From positions 1-52,089 of the forward strand of contig NZ_JAAHTB010000031.1 in the NCBI RefSeq assembly GCF_010692745.1: a stretch of 52,089 bases of DNA, given 5' to 3'. The position numbers and the translations under genes were made by a program. Source of the stretch: Methylobacterium sp. BTF04 (GTDB lineage Bacteria > Pseudomonadota > Alphaproteobacteria > Rhizobiales > Beijerinckiaceae). Shown piece after piece: positions 37,622-50,336 of this stretch. Positions within the stretch are counted from its first letter, which is position 1. Each line of letters begins with the position of its first letter. The notes under the pieces are model-generated. The model worked only from the letters and a program-made list of their open reading frames with translations. It was not told the origin of the DNA and did no database searches.

Positions 37622-37816
37622 TCAGAAGTGCCTCACATCCGCATCCGTTACGCGCCCATCGATAATCTCGTTGAGGAAATGCTTTAGGCGAGTCCGTTCG
37701 CTTTCATTGGATGGGATAGAGACGTTGTTGATGAGATTATCCATCGTTTCACCCATCAGATGGATATCGTGTATGAACTGAAGTCCGAACTTCTTGAATT
37801 CTTTCGAAGCATGCAT
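37622..37816 (-). CDS. Small unknown protein, possibly an orphan immunity-type protein
   Basis: A 64-aa protein MHASKEFKKFGLQFIHDIHL, then a helical acidic/basic stretch ending LKHFLNEIIDGRVTDADVRHF. GGAG lies 6 bases before ATG 37816, a far better start than the ATG at 37882, which would run through a perfect hairpin. The F-x-x-(F)-x-HD ... helical C-terminus weakly recalls contact-dependent-inhibition immunity proteins (CdiI type), but no toxin or CdiB/CdiA gene is adjacent. Its AT-richer composition sets it apart from its neighbours. Confidence 0.4.
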   Translation of the reverse strand: MHASKEFKKFGLQFIHDIHLMGETMDNLINNVSIPSNESERTRLKHFLNEIIDGRVTDADVRHF

Positions 37817-37829
37817 CTCATTCTCCAGC

Positions 37830-37869
37830 GTTGCGTGGATATGAGGTGTGAACCCCGTATCCACGCAAC
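37830..37869 (-). promoter_or_regulatory. Perfect 12-bp hairpin in the leader of the 64-aa gene
   Basis: GTTGCGTGGATA (37830-37841) and TATCCACGCAAC (37858-37869) are exact inverted repeats around a 16-base loop. On the minus strand the structure ends 14 bases before the proposed ATG and abuts its ribosome site. It could control translation, be a protein-binding site, or be a terminator without a T-run. Plain sequence cannot decide. Confidence 0.5.
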
Positions 37870-37918
37870 GAGGTTGGGTCATGGCGAATATCTACGCCTA
37901 GCTTTTCGCCCCGAAACG

Positions 37919-37952
37919 CAAAATGCCGGAGCCTCCTTCGAGGCCCCGGCAT
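37919..37952 (-). terminator. Rho-independent terminator after glnA
   Basis: On the minus strand ATGCCGGGGCCT and AGGCTCCGGCAT form a stem around CGAAGG, followed by TTTGCGTTT. It lies about 50 bases beyond the glnA stop. Confidence 0.8.
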
Positions 37953-38000
37953 CGCAAAGATCTTAAACGGCGAGCTGCAGATGCGCCCGGCCGGCTCCAG

Positions 38001-39413
38001 TCAGAGCGAGTAGTACATCGTGAACTCGACCGGGTGCGGCGTCATCTCGTAGCGCATCACTTCCGTCATCTTCAGTTCGATGAACGAGTCGATCTGATCG
38101 TCGGTGAAGACGTTGCCGGCCTTGAGGAAGGCGCGGTCGCGGTCGAGGTTCTGCAGGGCTTCACGCAAGCTGCCGCAGACGGTGGGGATCTTCTTCAACT
38201 CGCGCGGGGGCAGGTCGTAGAGATCCTTGTCCATGGCCGCGCCCGGATCGATCTTGTTGATGATGCCGTCGAGTCCGGCCATCAGCAGGGCCGAGAACGC
38301 GAGGTAGGGGTTCGCCATCGGATCGGGGAAGCGGACCTCGACGCGCTTGGCCTTCGGGTTCGTCGTCCACGGGATACGGCAGGAGGCCGAGCGGTTGCGC
38401 GCCGAATAGGCGAGCAGCACCGGGGCCTCGTAGCCGGGCACGAGACGCTTGTAGGAGTTGGTGGACGGGTTGGTGAAGGCGTTGAGCGCCTTGGCGTGCT
38501 TGATGATGCCGCCGATGTACCACAGGCATTCCTGGGACAGGTCGGCATACTTGTCGCCGGCGAAGATCGGCTTGCCGTTCTTCCAGATCGACTGGTGCAC
38601 GTGCATGCCCGAGCCGTTGTCGCCGAAGACGGGCTTGGGCATGAACGTCGCGGTCTTGCCGTAGCTCTGCGCCACCTGATGGATGCAGTACTTGTAGATC
38701 TGCATGTGGTCGGCGAGCAGGGTCAGCGTATCGAACTTCATGCCGAGTTCGTGCTGGGCGCTCGCCACCTCATGGTGGTGCTTCTCGACCTTGACGCCCA
38801 TCGACTGCATGGCGGCCAGCATTTCGCCGCGCATGTCCTGCGCCGAATCCTGCGGCGGCACCGGGAAGTAGCCGCCCTTGGTGGCGATGCGGTGGCCGAG
38901 ATTGCCGCCCTCGTAATCGGTGAAGCCGTTGCTCGGCAGTTCGGCCGAATCGAGCTTGAAGCCGGTCTGGTAGGGGTCGGAGGCGAACTTCACGTCGTCG
39001 AACACGAAGAACTCGGCTTCCGGGCCGACGAAGATCGTGTCGCCGATCCCGGTGGATTTCAGGAAAGCTTCGGCCAGCTTGGCGGTGCTGCGCGGGTCGC
39101 GGCTATAGGGGGCGCCGGTCGAGGGCTCGAGCACGTCGCACACGATCGACATGGTGGAGGCGGAGAAGAACGGATCCATGCAGGCGGTGGCCGGATCGGG
39201 CATCAGCAGCATGTCGGACTCGTTGATCGCCTTCCATCCGGCGATCGACGATCCGTCGAACATGGTGCCTTCGGCGAAAATCTCGTCGTCGACGAGGGAG
39301 ACGTCGAACGTCACGTGCTGCCACTTGCCGCGCGGATCCGTGAACCGGAAGTCCACGTACTTGACGTCGTTGTCCTTGATCTCTTTCAGGACTTCGGCTG
39401 CAGTCTTGGCCAT
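38001..39413 (-). CDS. glnA: Glutamine synthetase, type I
   Basis: A 470-aa GSI subunit (dodecamer) that makes glutamine from glutamate, ammonia and ATP. Landmarks: beta-grasp N-terminus with [14 protein letters not shown] and [13 protein letters not shown], the metal site [27 protein letters not shown]-site [28 protein letters not shown], and the adenylylation loop KDLYDLPP with the target tyrosine near residue 399, so GlnE-type covalent control is expected. It follows glnB by 175 bases, the usual glnB-glnA operon; an NtrC site stands upstream of glnB. Confidence 0.97.
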   Translation of the reverse strand: MAKTAAEVLKEIKDNDVKYVDFRFTDPRGKWQHVTFDVSLVDDEIFAEGTMFDGSSIAGWKAINESDMLLMPDPATACMDPFFSASTMSIVCDVLEPSTGAPYSRDPRSTAKLAEAFLKSTGIGDTIFVGPEAEFFVFDDVKFASDPYQTGFKLDSAELPSNGFTDYEGGNLGHRIATKGGYFPVPPQDSAQDMRGEMLAAMQSMGVKVEKHHHEVASAQHELGMKFDTLTLLADHMQIYKYCIHQVAQSYGKTATFMPKPVFGDNGSGMHVHQSIWKNGKPIFAGDKYADLSQECLWYIGGIIKHAKALNAFTNPSTNSYKRLVPGYEAPVLLAYSARNRSASCRIPWTTNPKAKRVEVRFPDPMANPYLAFSALLMAGLDGIINKIDPGAAMDKDLYDLPPRELKKIPTVCGSLREALQNLDRDRAFLKAGNVFTDDQIDSFIELKMTEVMRYEMTPHPVEFTMYYSL

Positions 39414-39588
39414 CCTCGGATGTCTCCTTCGAATCGCGGCATTTAGCCGTGGTTTTTCCGCAGGTCGCTCCAGGAAGGGGCGGCCCGCGGGTGGGTCACG
39501 TTTAGCGCGCTGGAACAGGGAATGCGACGGCGATGACGCTGTCGTGTCGGATCGCGTGCGTCGGATCGCGAAATTTATCGCGCGCCGA

Positions 39589-41634
<2,046 letters not shown>

Positions 41635-41638
<4 letters not shown>

Positions 41639-43086
41639 GTCACCTCGAACGAGGTCCACAGTCCCGTGTCGAACCGCTCCAGCACGGTCGCGCTGATCAG
41701 CCAGCGGCCGGGATTGTCGGCCTTGAAGGCGATGCGCGCGGTGCGGCTCTCCAGAAGCTGGAAGGTGTCGAGCCAATACGGCTCCCAGCCGTCATCGAGG
41801 GGGTGGAGCAGGCGAAAGACGTGGCCGTGCAGGTGCAGCGCCTGGGGGAAGGCGGTCTCGTTCTTGAGCGCCAGGACCACCACCTGCCCGCGCTTCACCG
41901 TGAACAGCGGTGCCATCCCGGCGCTGCCGGACGCGCCGTTCACCGCCCAGACCTTGACCGGGTCGCCGGTGTAGATCGGCTCGGCGGTCGGTTTCGTCGC
42001 ATCGATCCGGGCACCGCCGGTGATCGTGACGTCGCGACGCATCGCGTTCTGCAGCTTCACTTCGGCGGGAAGCAACTTGTTCTCGCCGATCGGCGCGATC
42101 GGGCTACGCTTCTGCGTCACCGGCTCGCCCTTCGTGACGATGGTGGCGAGCGCCAGCCCATTGCCGATGAGCGCGTTGACGGTGCCGGTGGCACCGGCCT
42201 CGACGGGCAGGTCGACGATCAAGTCGTAGCGGGTGCCGGGCGGGAAGGGCAGGGTGGCACGCAGCGGCTCGAAGGTCTCAGTGGGTTGGCCGTCCACCGC
42301 CGCCACGTAGACCTTGAGCCCGTCGAAGCGGATGCGCGTGCCGCGCGCGTTGCAGACATTGCCGATTCGCAGGCGCAGGCGGCTGCCCGGCCGCGCCTCG
42401 ATGGTGTCCGGCACCGGCTTTCCGTTGATGGTGACGAGGTTGCCGAGCCGGCCCGAACTCGCCGCGAACGCGGTCTGACCGAAAGGGAGCAGGGTCGCAT
42501 CGTCGGCGAGGCGCCAATCCTGCAGCAGCAGCGTCAGGTCCTGGTCGACCGCCGGGGGCGTCTTCTCCTCGACCACCAAGGCGCCGGCCAAACCCCGGCC
42601 CGAGGGCTCGCTCGCGCCCCCGACGACGAGGGGGCGAATCAGGAAGGTGCCGGCATCGGGCGGCATGAACGCATAGGTAAAGTCGGCGCCGGGCGCGATC
42701 GGCGGCTGCGTCACCCCGCCGACACCGTCCATCGGATTCTGATTGCGGACCCCGTGCCAATGCAGGGAGAGCGGCTTGTCGGTCCTGTTCTCCACCTTCA
42801 GCCGCACCGTCTCGCCGAGCTTCACCCGCACCACCGGCGGCGCGGTCTTGCCGTCGAAGCACCAGACTGGGGTTTCCAAGGCCGGTTCCGGCTTGAGCCG
42901 GAGCGACGCGGGCGCCGCCCTCAGGGCGGGCGCGGCCGGAATCGCGTCGGGGACCGGAGAGGGTTTCCCCGCCGTCTGCGCGTCTGCCTTCCGGGGCCGC
43001 AGCACCAAAGCCGCGACACCCCCGAGCAGGAGGCGGCGCGAGACCGCCAGTGCGGCGTCGGTCAGAGGCATTCGGGGTTGCGGCAT
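41635..43086 (-). CDS. Tat-exported multicopper-oxidase-like protein lacking most copper ligands
   Basis: A 483-aa cupredoxin-repeat protein. The N-terminus carries a twin-arginine motif (SRRLLLGG near 16-23), then three cupredoxin domains. HWHG (109-112) is present, and HLHGH (418-422) near the end. The second motif, normally W-Y-H-S-H, reads TFLIRPLV (147-154); the first His of H-x-x-H-x-H is Gln; and the closing HCHxxxH, which holds the type 1 Cys, is WLISATVLER (462-471). It therefore cannot form a type 1 site and probably not the trinuclear cluster. It resembles FtsP/SufI-type non-enzymatic relatives, although it keeps more histidines. ATG 43086 is chosen. Confidence 0.85.
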
Positions 43087-43224
43087 GACACCTCGGCAGC
43101 GCCGGCCGATGGGGAGATAACAGCGGGCCAGCGCTTGTAGACGCGGGATTCCGGAGAGCCAACCGGGCAGCACAGGGGTGTGTCGGTGCCCTGTGACGGA
43201 TGGATGAACCGCCCGCGACTTTTT

Positions 43225-43253
43225 TTGCTGCGGCCCGTTGCACCCGTGCTATA
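43225..43253 (+). promoter_or_regulatory. Probable promoter of tRNA-Leu
   Basis: TTGCTG (43225-43230), 17 bases, then GCTATA (43248-43253), 44 bases before the tRNA. A similar TTGC-N17/CTA pattern precedes the tRNA-Val gene in this window. Confidence 0.45.
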
Positions 43254-43297
43254 GGACCGCGCTCTGGCGGCGGGACGCGCGCCGGAGGTTGGCGCTT

Positions 43298-43382
43298 GCG
43301 GGCGTGGCGGAACTGGTAGACGCGCTGGATTTAGGTTCCAGTGATGAGAGTCGTGGGGGTTCGAGCCCCTCCGCCCGCACCA
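43298..43382 (+). tRNA. tRNA-Leu (anticodon TAG)
   Basis: Acceptor GCGGGCG pairs with CGCCCGC, discriminator A and encoded CCA at 43380-43382. The anticodon loop TTTAGGT carries TAG; the long variable arm (TGATGAGAGTCGT) marks a class II tRNA, and the T arm GGGGGTTCGAGCCCCT is canonical. It decodes CUA leucine codons (with wobble). Confidence 0.96.
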
Positions 43383-43558
43383 GTCCTTCGCCGTCGGGAA
43401 CGGATTGGCTCACAGCGATGGCCGGCCGGCCCTGCCGTAGGGAGTCGGTCTCCGGTTCGGCGCGATGTCCTGGCGTCGCCCTCGCCATGCCCCTGTTTCG
43501 GGCGGCGGGACCGTTACGAATTTTGCGCCATCACACGGACGACAGCGGAAAGACGACC

Positions 43559-44998
43559 ATGCAGGTGACCGAGACACTCTCCCAGGGGCTGAAGCGCGAG
43601 TTTCAGGTATCCCTTGCCGCGCATGAGCTCGAGGAGCGCCTGAACAGCGAACTGTCGACCCTCAAGGACAAGGCGCAGATCAAGGGCTTCCGCCCCGGCA
43701 AGGTGCCGGTGGCGCATCTGCGCAAGCTCTACGGCCGTTCGGTGATGGCCGACGTGCTGCAGAACGCCGTCAACGAGGCCAACCAGCAGATCGTCAAGGA
43801 GCACAACCTCAAGCTCGCCCTCGAGCCGAAGGTGGAGTTCCCCGGCGAGCAGTCGGTGGTCGAGCGCGCGCTCGACGCCAAGGCCGACCTGTCGTTCAAC
43901 GTCGCCCTCGAAGTCCTGCCGACCTTCGAACTCGCCGATCTGTCCGACGTCAGCCTGACCAAGCTCGTGGCCAAGCCCTCCGACGCCGAGATCGACGAGG
44001 CCATCACCCGCATGGCGTCGTCCAATCGCGCCTTCGCGCCGCGCGAAGAGGGTGCGGCGGCCGAGACCGGCGACCGCGTCACCATCGACTTCCTCGGCCG
44101 CATCGACGGCGTCGCCTTCGATGGCGGCACGGGCGAAGGCATCGACCTCGAACTCGGCTCCGGCTCGTTCATTCCGGGTTTCGAGGATCAGCTCGTCGGC
44201 GCCAAGGTCGGTGACCAGCGCGTCGTCAAGGCGACCTTCCCGGAATCTTACGGCGCCGAGAACCTCGCCGGTAAGGATGCCGAATTCGACGTCACCGTCA
44301 CCGCCATCCAGGCGCCGGGCGAGACCAAGATCGACGACGAGCTCGCCAAGGGCTTCGGCATGGATTCTCTGGAGAAGCTGAAGGAGGCCGTCTCGTCGGC
44401 CATCGGCAGCGATTTCGAGGCCCAGTCCCGCCGCAGGCTGAAGAAGGAACTCCTCGACGCGCTCGACGGCAAGTACGCCTTCGAGCTGCCCCCCAGCCTC
44501 GTCCACCAGGAATTCGCCGCGGTGTGGGCCCAGGTCGAGCAGGACCTCAAGACCCGCGAAAAGACCTTCGAGGACGAGGGCACCACCGAGGAGAAGGCCA
44601 CCGCCGAGTACCGGAAAATCGCAGAGCGTCGCGTGCGCCTCGGCTTGGTGCTTGCGCAGGTCGGTGAGACCGCCGATATCAAGGTGAGCGACGACGAGGT
44701 GAACCAGGCCCTGATCGCCCGTGTCCGGCAATACCCCGGCCAGGAGCAGCAGGTCTGGGACTTCTACCGGAAGAACGCGCAGGCGCTCGCAGAGCTTCGC
44801 GCGCCGCTGTTCGAGGAGAAGGTCGTCGACCATGTTCTCGCTCAGGTGAAACTCGTCGAGGAGCCCGTCTCGAAGGAGGCGTTGTTCGCAGACGAGGAGG
44901 ATGCGTCGGCTCCCGCCGAGACGTCCGCGCCCGCGCAGGACGAGACTGCTTCGACCGGAAACGATGAGGCCTTGCCGGCCGTCGCCAAGGCCGATTGA
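43559..44998 (+). CDS. tig: Trigger factor
   Basis: A 479-aa ribosome-bound chaperone and prolyl isomerase. The N-terminal ribosome-binding domain has [22 protein letters not shown] (the GFRxGKxP signature), the FKBP-like centre has [20 protein letters not shown] and [20 protein letters not shown], and the long helical C-terminal chaperone domain ends with an acidic alanine-rich tail ([14 protein letters not shown]). It precedes clpP and clpX in the conserved alphaproteobacterial order; a strong hairpin separates tig from clpP. Confidence 0.96.
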   Translation: MQVTETLSQGLKREFQVSLAAHELEERLNSELSTLKDKAQIKGFRPGKVPVAHLRKLYGRSVMADVLQNAVNEANQQIVKEHNLKLALEPKVEFPGEQSVVERALDAKADLSFNVALEVLPTFELADLSDVSLTKLVAKPSDAEIDEAITRMASSNRAFAPREEGAAAETGDRVTIDFLGRIDGVAFDGGTGEGIDLELGSGSFIPGFEDQLVGAKVGDQRVVKATFPESYGAENLAGKDAEFDVTVTAIQAPGETKIDDELAKGFGMDSLEKLKEAVSSAIGSDFEAQSRRRLKKELLDALDGKYAFELPPSLVHQEFAAVWAQVEQDLKTREKTFEDEGTTEEKATAEYRKIAERRVRLGLVLAQVGETADIKVSDDEVNQALIARVRQYPGQEQQVWDFYRKNAQALAELRAPLFEEKVVDHVLAQVKLVEEPVSKEALFADEEDASAPAETSAPAQDETASTGNDEALPAVAKAD

Positions 44999-45074
44999 GC
45001 CCGTAGCCTCCTTCTTATGGGCGGCGGGCCTCGAGATAAGGCGGCGTTTACCGCTGCTGTTGTTCGCTGAAACG

Positions 45075-45107
45075 TCCGGCCCACGCGGGAAATCGCGTGG
45101 CCGGACC
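45075..45107 (+). terminator. Long hairpin between tig and clpP
   Basis: GTCCGGCCCACGCG and CGCGTGGCCGGAC pair over 13 bases with one bulged C around a GGAAAT loop. It lacks a T-run (CCCCTTGAAG follows), so it may be a weak or factor-aided terminator or a leader structure of clpP, whose start is 21 bases downstream. Confidence 0.55.
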
Positions 45108-45128
45108 CCTTGAAGCCTGGGGCACGAG

Positions 45129-45758
45129 ATGATGAGAGATCCGGTCGACTATTATAACAGCGCGCTCGTGCCGATGGTGGTCGAGCAGTCGAGCCGCGGC
45201 GAGCGTGCCTTCGACATCTATTCGCGCCTGTTGCGCGAGCGCATCATCTTCCTCACCGGACCGGTGGAAGATTACGGCGCGTCGCTCATCGTGGCGCAGC
45301 TTCTGTTCCTGGAAGCCGAGAACCCCAAGAAGGAAATTTCCTTCTACATCAACTCGCCCGGCGGTGTGGTGACCTCGGGCCTGTCGATCTACGACACGAT
45401 GCAGTTCATCCGCTGCCCGGTGACGACGCTCTGCGTCGGCCAGGCCGCCTCGATGGGATCGCTGCTCCTCACCGCCGGAGAGCCCGGCCATCGCTTCGCC
45501 CTGCCGAACGCCCGGATCATGGTCCATCAGCCGTCCGGCGGATTCCAGGGCCAGGCCACCGACATCCTGATCCATGCCCGCGAGATCGAGGCGCTGAAGA
45601 AGCGTCTCAACGAGATCTACGTGAAGCACACCGGCCGCGACTACGACACCATCGTTCAGGCGCTCGAGCGCGACAATTTCATGACGGCCGATGCCGCCAG
45701 GGAGTTCGGGCTGATCGACGAGGTGATCCAGAAGCGTCCTGAGCCGGCCGCGGCCTGA
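45129..45758 (+). CDS. clpP: ATP-dependent Clp protease, proteolytic subunit
   Basis: A 209-aa serine peptidase that forms the ClpXP/ClpAP chamber. Catalytic residues: Ser108 in [11 protein letters not shown], His133 in [13 protein letters not shown] and Asp182 in ERDNFM. The [19 protein letters not shown] strand is present. [20 protein letters not shown] is the typical alphaproteobacterial start with a short propeptide. It is followed by clpX after 189 bases. Confidence 0.97.
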   Translation: MMRDPVDYYNSALVPMVVEQSSRGERAFDIYSRLLRERIIFLTGPVEDYGASLIVAQLLFLEAENPKKEISFYINSPGGVVTSGLSIYDTMQFIRCPVTTLCVGQAASMGSLLLTAGEPGHRFALPNARIMVHQPSGGFQGQATDILIHAREIEALKKRLNEIYVKHTGRDYDTIVQALERDNFMTADAAREFGLIDEVIQKRPEPAAA

Positions 45759-45947
45759 AGCCGGCGCGGCGTTTCGAGGCGGGGGGCAGTCCCCGCCTTG
45801 ATCCGGCCGCGGCAGCGTGCTTGCATCGCCAGTCTGATCGAAACCGGCAGATGCGCGCAGGTGACTGTTTCTTTAGGCTGACGCCATTAAATTCGAAGGA
45901 TGCATGTGCGCCCCGGACCGGTGCCATGCCCGCGAACGGAGACCGAT

Positions 45948-47219
45948 ATGAGCAAGACTGGCGGCAACGACTCGAAGAGCACGCTGTACTGCTCGTTTTG
46001 CGGCAAGAGCCAGCACGAGGTCCGCAAGCTGATCGCGGGCCCGACGGTGTTCATCTGCGACGAGTGTGTCGAACTGTGCATGGACATCATCCGCGAGGAA
46101 TCGAAGTCCTCCCTGGTGAAATCGCGCGACGGCGTGCCCACGCCGAAGGAAATCCGTCGCGTTCTCGATGACTACGTCATCGGTCAGGATTTCGCGAAGA
46201 AGGTGCTCTCCGTCGCGGTCCACAACCACTACAAGCGCCTCGCCCACGCCTCGAAGCACAACGACGTCGAGCTGGCCAAGTCCAACATCATGCTGATCGG
46301 GCCGACGGGCTCGGGCAAGACGCTGCTCGCGCAGACGCTCGCCCGCATCCTCGATGTGCCATTCACCATGGCGGATGCCACGACCCTGACCGAAGCCGGT
46401 TATGTCGGCGAGGATGTCGAGAACATCATCCTCAAGCTGCTCCAGGCGTCCGACTACAACGTCGAGCGGGCTCAGCGCGGCATCGTCTACATCGACGAGA
46501 TCGACAAGATTTCGCGCAAGTCCGACAATCCGTCGATCACCCGCGACGTGTCGGGCGAGGGCGTGCAGCAGGCGCTCCTGAAGATCATGGAGGGCACCGT
46601 CGCCTCCGTGCCTCCGCAGGGCGGCCGCAAGCACCCGCAGCAGGAATTCCTGCAGGTCGATACGACGAACATCCTGTTCATCTGCGGCGGTGCGTTCGCC
46701 GGTCTGGAGCGGATCATTTCGGCGCGCGGCAAGGGGACCTCGATCGGCTTCGGCGCCACCGTCCAGGCTCCTGACGACCGTCGCACCGGTGAGATCTTCC
46801 GCAATGTCGAGCCGGAGGATCTGCTCAAGTTCGGTCTGATCCCGGAGTTCGTCGGCCGCTTGCCGGTGCTGGCGACGCTTGAGGACCTCGACGAAGTCGC
46901 CCTCAAGCGCATCCTTCAGGAGCCCAAGAACGCGCTCGTGAAGCAGTACCAGCGCCTGTTCGAGATGGAGAACGTCGACCTGACCTTCCAGGACGAGGCC
47001 CTCTCCATGGTCGCCCGCAAGGCGATCGAGCGGAAGACCGGCGCCCGTGGATTGCGCTCGATCCTCGAGACGATCCTGCTCGAGACGATGTACGATCTGC
47101 CCGGCCTGGATTCCGTCGAGCAGGTGGTCATTGGCCCCGAGGTCGTGGAGGGCAAGTCGCGGCCGCTCTACATCCACGGCGACCGCAACAAGGAAGCCCC
47201 GGCGAGCGTCAGCGCCTGA
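45948..47219 (+). CDS. clpX: ClpX, ATPase subunit of ClpXP
   Basis: A 423-aa AAA+ unfoldase. The zinc-binding domain has cysteines 15, 18, 37 and 40 ([21 protein letters not shown]). Walker A GPTGSGKT is at 118-125, Walker [11 protein letters not shown], pore loop GYVGEDVE, and the IGF loop for ClpP docking (GTSIGFGA). ATG 45948 gives the family start. It delivers tagged and regulatory proteins to ClpP. Confidence 0.98.
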   Translation: MSKTGGNDSKSTLYCSFCGKSQHEVRKLIAGPTVFICDECVELCMDIIREESKSSLVKSRDGVPTPKEIRRVLDDYVIGQDFAKKVLSVAVHNHYKRLAHASKHNDVELAKSNIMLIGPTGSGKTLLAQTLARILDVPFTMADATTLTEAGYVGEDVENIILKLLQASDYNVERAQRGIVYIDEIDKISRKSDNPSITRDVSGEGVQQALLKIMEGTVASVPPQGGRKHPQQEFLQVDTTNILFICGGAFAGLERIISARGKGTSIGFGATVQAPDDRRTGEIFRNVEPEDLLKFGLIPEFVGRLPVLATLEDLDEVALKRILQEPKNALVKQYQRLFEMENVDLTFQDEALSMVARKAIERKTGARGLRSILETILLETMYDLPGLDSVEQVVIGPEVVEGKSRPLYIHGDRNKEAPASVSA

Positions 47220-47268
47220 GCTGCGACTGACTGCGGCGTTTCGGGCTCGATCGTCATCGGCCCCACAG

Positions 47269-47296
47269 GGGACGGATGCTTGAAAACATCCGTCCC
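47269..47296. terminator. Perfect 10-bp hairpin between clpX and lon
   Basis: GGGACGGATG and CATCCGTCCC flank an eight-base loop CTTGAAAA. There is no T-run on the plus strand, so this may be a weak terminator or RNA-processing signal. It lies 50 bases after the clpX stop. Confidence 0.5.
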
Positions 47297-47477
47297 TGCT
47301 TCCATTTGAAAGTCTAAGCGCGACGGCCGCATGCTCACCTTCTGAGGTGCGGTGTTCCGCCACCATCCGCACACTTTCACGATACTTCCGACCCAGTCGC
47401 GGCCAGGTCGGCCCCTGGCAGGATGCTTGCTCCGTGTGAGGAGCGACTGCCCGGCGTCCATCATGAGGAAGTCCGAT

Positions 47478-49904
47478 ATGACTCAACCGAAATCGCGCCA
47501 GCCTGTCGTTCCGGGCTCGACGGGCTCCTATGCCGTCCTTCCGTTGCGCGACATCGTCGTGTTCCCGCACATGATCGTGCCGCTCTTCGTCGGCCGTGAG
47601 AAGTCGATCCGCGCCCTCGAAGAGGCCGTGCGCACCGATCGCCACATCCTGCTCGCGACACAGATCAATGCCAGCGACGACGATCCGGCCACCGATGCGA
47701 TCTACAAGATCGGTACGCTCGCCAGTGTGCTGCAGCTTCTGAAGCTGCCCGACGGCACCGTGAAGGTGCTGGTCGAGGGCGCGGGCCGCGCCCGGATCAC
47801 GTCGTTCAACAAGTCGGATTCCTACTACGAGGCGGAAGCCGAGACCCTCGCCGACGAACTCGGTGACAGCGTCGAGGCGGAAGCCCTCGCGCGCTCGGTC
47901 ATCGCCGAGTTCGAGAATTATGTGAAGCTCAACAAGAAGATCTCGCCCGAGGTCGTCTCCGCGGTGACGCAGATCGACGAGCCCTCGAAGCTCGCCGATA
48001 CCGTCGGCTCGCATCTCGCGGTGAAGATCGCCGACAAGCAGGCGATCCTCGAAATCCCCACCGTTGCGGCGCGCCTGGAGCGGGTGCTGTCGCTGATGGA
48101 GAGCGAGATTTCCGTGCTTCAGGTGGAGAAGCGCATCCGGACCCGCGTCAAGCGGCAGATGGAGAAGACCCAGCGCGAGTACTACCTCAACGAGCAGATG
48201 AAGGCGATCCAGAAGGAGCTTGGTGACTCCGAGGATGGCCGTGACGAGCTTGCCGAGCTCGAAGACAAGATCGAGAAGACCAAGTTCACCAAGGAAGCCC
48301 GCGACAAGGCCGTGGCCGAGCTGAAGAAGCTGCGCCAGATGTCGCCGATGTCGGCGGAAGCCACCGTCGTGCGCAACTACCTCGATTGGATGCTCGGCAT
48401 CCCGTGGAACAAGCGCTCGAAGATGAAGAAGGATCTTCTCGGCGCCCAGGTGATGCTCGACGAGGATCATTTCGGCCTCGACAAGGTCAAGGAGCGGATC
48501 GTCGAGTATCTTGCCGTGCAGCAGCGCGCGAACAAGCTCACCGGTCCGATCCTGTGCCTCGTCGGACCTCCGGGTGTCGGCAAGACCTCGCTCGGCAAGT
48601 CCATCGCCAAGGCGACCGGGCGCGAGTTCGTGCGCATGTCGCTCGGCGGCGTGCGGGACGAAGCCGAGATCCGTGGTCACCGGCGGACCTATATCGGTTC
48701 GATGCCCGGCAAGATCGTGCAGTCGATGCGCAAGGCGAAGACCTCCAATCCGCTCATCCTGCTCGACGAGATCGACAAGATGGGCATGGATTTCCGCGGC
48801 GATCCGTCGGCCGCTCTGCTGGAGGTGCTCGATCCGGAGCAGAACAGCACCTTCAACGACCATTACCTGGAGGTCGATTACGACCTGTCGCACGTCATGT
48901 TCGTCACCACGGCGAATACGCTGAATATCCCTGCGCCTCTGATGGACCGTATGGAGGTGATCCGTATCGCCGGCTACACCGAGGAGGAGAAGCTCGAGAT
49001 CGCGCGCAAGCACCTGATCCCGGGCGCGGTCAAGAAGCACGGCCTCGATGCCAAGGAATGGCAGATCGACGACGGCGGGATTCTGATGCTCATCCGGCGC
49101 TACACGCGCGAGGCTGGCGTTCGAAACCTGGAGCGTGAACTCTCCAACCTGATCCGCAAGGCGGTGAAGGAAATCCTCATCACCAAGGTGAAGTCGGTGG
49201 CCGTCACCGAGGAGAACATGCCGGTGTTCCTCGGGCCGCCGAAGTTCCGGTATGGCGAGATCGACGAAGAGGATCAGGTCGGTGTCGTCACCGGTCTGGC
49301 CTGGACCGAGGTCGGCGGCGAACTGCTGACGATCGAAGGCGTCATGATGCCCGGCAAGGGCAAGATGACGGTCACCGGCAACCTGCGCGACGTGATGAAG
49401 GAGTCGATCTCGGCTGCCGCGTCCTACGTTCGTTCGCGAGCGGTGGATTTCGGCATCGAGCCGCCTCTGTTCGAGCGCCGGGACATCCACGTCCACGTTC
49501 CCGAGGGTGCGACCCCCAAGGACGGTCCGTCGGCCGGTATTGGCATGGCGACGGCGATCGTCTCGACGCTCACCGGCATTCCGGTGAAGAAAGACGTGGC
49601 GATGACGGGTGAGGTGACCCTGCGTGGTCGCGTTCTTCCGATCGGCGGCCTCAAGGAGAAGCTGCTCGCCGCCCTGCGCGGTGGCATCAAGACGGTCCTC
49701 ATCCCGGAGGACAATGCCAAGGACATCGCAGAGGTGCCGGACAGCGTGAAGAACGGAATGGAGATCATTCCGGTCTCGCGGATGGATCAGGTGCTCAAGC
49801 ACGCCCTGGTGCGTGTGCCCGTGCCGATCGAGTGGGAGGAGCCCGCTCCCCCCGCCCGTCCAGTCATCGGCGAGGATGAGACGGCCACCGTCATCGCTCA
49901 CTGA
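47478..49904 (+). CDS. lon: Lon ATP-dependent protease
   Basis: An 808-aa LonA protease. The N-terminal LAN domain starts [20 protein letters not shown]; a coiled-coil linker follows; Walker A is GPPGVGKT with Walker [11 protein letters not shown]; and the peptidase domain has [15 protein letters not shown] with Ser685 and GLKEKLLAA with Lys728. ATG 47478 is preferred, since AGGA lies 8 bases ahead; ATG 47463 is also possible. It degrades damaged and regulatory proteins. A terminator follows directly, and no hupB gene lies between lon and tRNA-Val, unlike many relatives. Confidence 0.97.
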   Translation: MTQPKSRQPVVPGSTGSYAVLPLRDIVVFPHMIVPLFVGREKSIRALEEAVRTDRHILLATQINASDDDPATDAIYKIGTLASVLQLLKLPDGTVKVLVEGAGRARITSFNKSDSYYEAEAETLADELGDSVEAEALARSVIAEFENYVKLNKKISPEVVSAVTQIDEPSKLADTVGSHLAVKIADKQAILEIPTVAARLERVLSLMESEISVLQVEKRIRTRVKRQMEKTQREYYLNEQMKAIQKELGDSEDGRDELAELEDKIEKTKFTKEARDKAVAELKKLRQMSPMSAEATVVRNYLDWMLGIPWNKRSKMKKDLLGAQVMLDEDHFGLDKVKERIVEYLAVQQRANKLTGPILCLVGPPGVGKTSLGKSIAKATGREFVRMSLGGVRDEAEIRGHRRTYIGSMPGKIVQSMRKAKTSNPLILLDEIDKMGMDFRGDPSAALLEVLDPEQNSTFNDHYLEVDYDLSHVMFVTTANTLNIPAPLMDRMEVIRIAGYTEEEKLEIARKHLIPGAVKKHGLDAKEWQIDDGGILMLIRRYTREAGVRNLERELSNLIRKAVKEILITKVKSVAVTEENMPVFLGPPKFRYGEIDEEDQVGVVTGLAWTEVGGELLTIEGVMMPGKGKMTVTGNLRDVMKESISAAASYVRSRAVDFGIEPPLFERRDIHVHVPEGATPKDGPSAGIGMATAIVSTLTGIPVKKDVAMTGEVTLRGRVLPIGGLKEKLLAALRGGIKTVLIPEDNAKDIAEVPDSVKNGMEIIPVSRMDQVLKHALVRVPVPIEWEEPAPPARPVIGEDETATVIAH

Positions 49905-49928
49905 CGCACATAGGACTGATACGAAAGG

Positions 49929-49958
49929 AGGCCTCGGGGTAAAACCCGGGGCCTTTTT
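49929..49958 (+). terminator. Rho-independent terminator after lon
   Basis: AGGCCTCGGG and CCCGGGGCCT form a stem around GTAAAA followed by TTTT, beginning 24 bases after the lon stop. Confidence 0.88.
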
Positions 49959-49993
49959 CGTGTCGTGGTGGAGGCTGGAGACGCGGGAAGGGG

Positions 49994-50022
49994 TTGCGTG
50001 CCCGTGCCGCCTTCCGCTACGA
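49994..50022 (+). promoter_or_regulatory. Probable promoter of tRNA-Val
   Basis: TTGCGT (49994-49999), 17 bases, then CTACGA (50017-50022), ending 12 bases before the tRNA and just after the lon terminator. Confidence 0.4.
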
Positions 50023-50034
50023 GACGGCGCGTCC

Positions 50035-50110
50035 GGGCGGTTAGCTCAGTTGGTAGAGCGTCTCCTTTACACGGAGAGGGTCGGCGGTTCGAGCCCGTCA
50101 CCGCCCACCA
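50035..50110 (+). tRNA. tRNA-Val (anticodon TAC)
   Basis: Acceptor GGGCGGT with ACCGCCC, discriminator A and CCA at 50108-50110. Anticodon stem TCTCC/GGAGA with loop TTTACAC (TAC), D arm TAGCTCAGTTGGTAGAGC, T arm GGTTCGAGCCC. It decodes GUA and related valine codons. Its place after lon fits the alphaproteobacterial pattern. Confidence 0.97.
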
Positions 50111-50201
50111 GTTTTACCGAGGGGCTTTGCACCTTGGCAGCCGGCTTTCCTTCGCTGAGCCCCGATTACTCTCCAAAGACCTTCTGTCCCGTCGTGGATC
50201 G

Positions 50202-50224
50202 GGCGAGGCTCGCTCGGCCTCGCC
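50202..50224 (+). terminator. Short GC hairpin downstream of tRNA-Val
   Basis: GGCGAGGC and GCCTCGCC form a perfect 8-bp stem with a TCGCTCG loop, followed by GTCGTATTTA. It may end the tRNA-Val transcript; the T-run is weak. Confidence 0.35.
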
Positions 50225-50336
50225 GTCGTATTTAGAACGGGGCGTGTTGAAAATATTGCTTGGGCGTCACCCATTTAGAGGACGCGTCTTGCGCTGACCC
50301 TCCTTAAGTCAGAGGCTCATCAAATGGAGCCGTCTG

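Noticed and set aside
37258..37687. Two overlapping short frames in the AT-rich islet
   Set aside because: Neither has a ribosome site, a family motif or composition expected of a gene, and they run antisense to each other or the 64-aa gene.
45873..49901. Very long reverse-strand open frame antisense to clpX and lon
   Set aside because: The translation is rich in Arg, Asp, His and Gly with no family motif. It mirrors two certain genes; such shadows arise from third-position GC bias.
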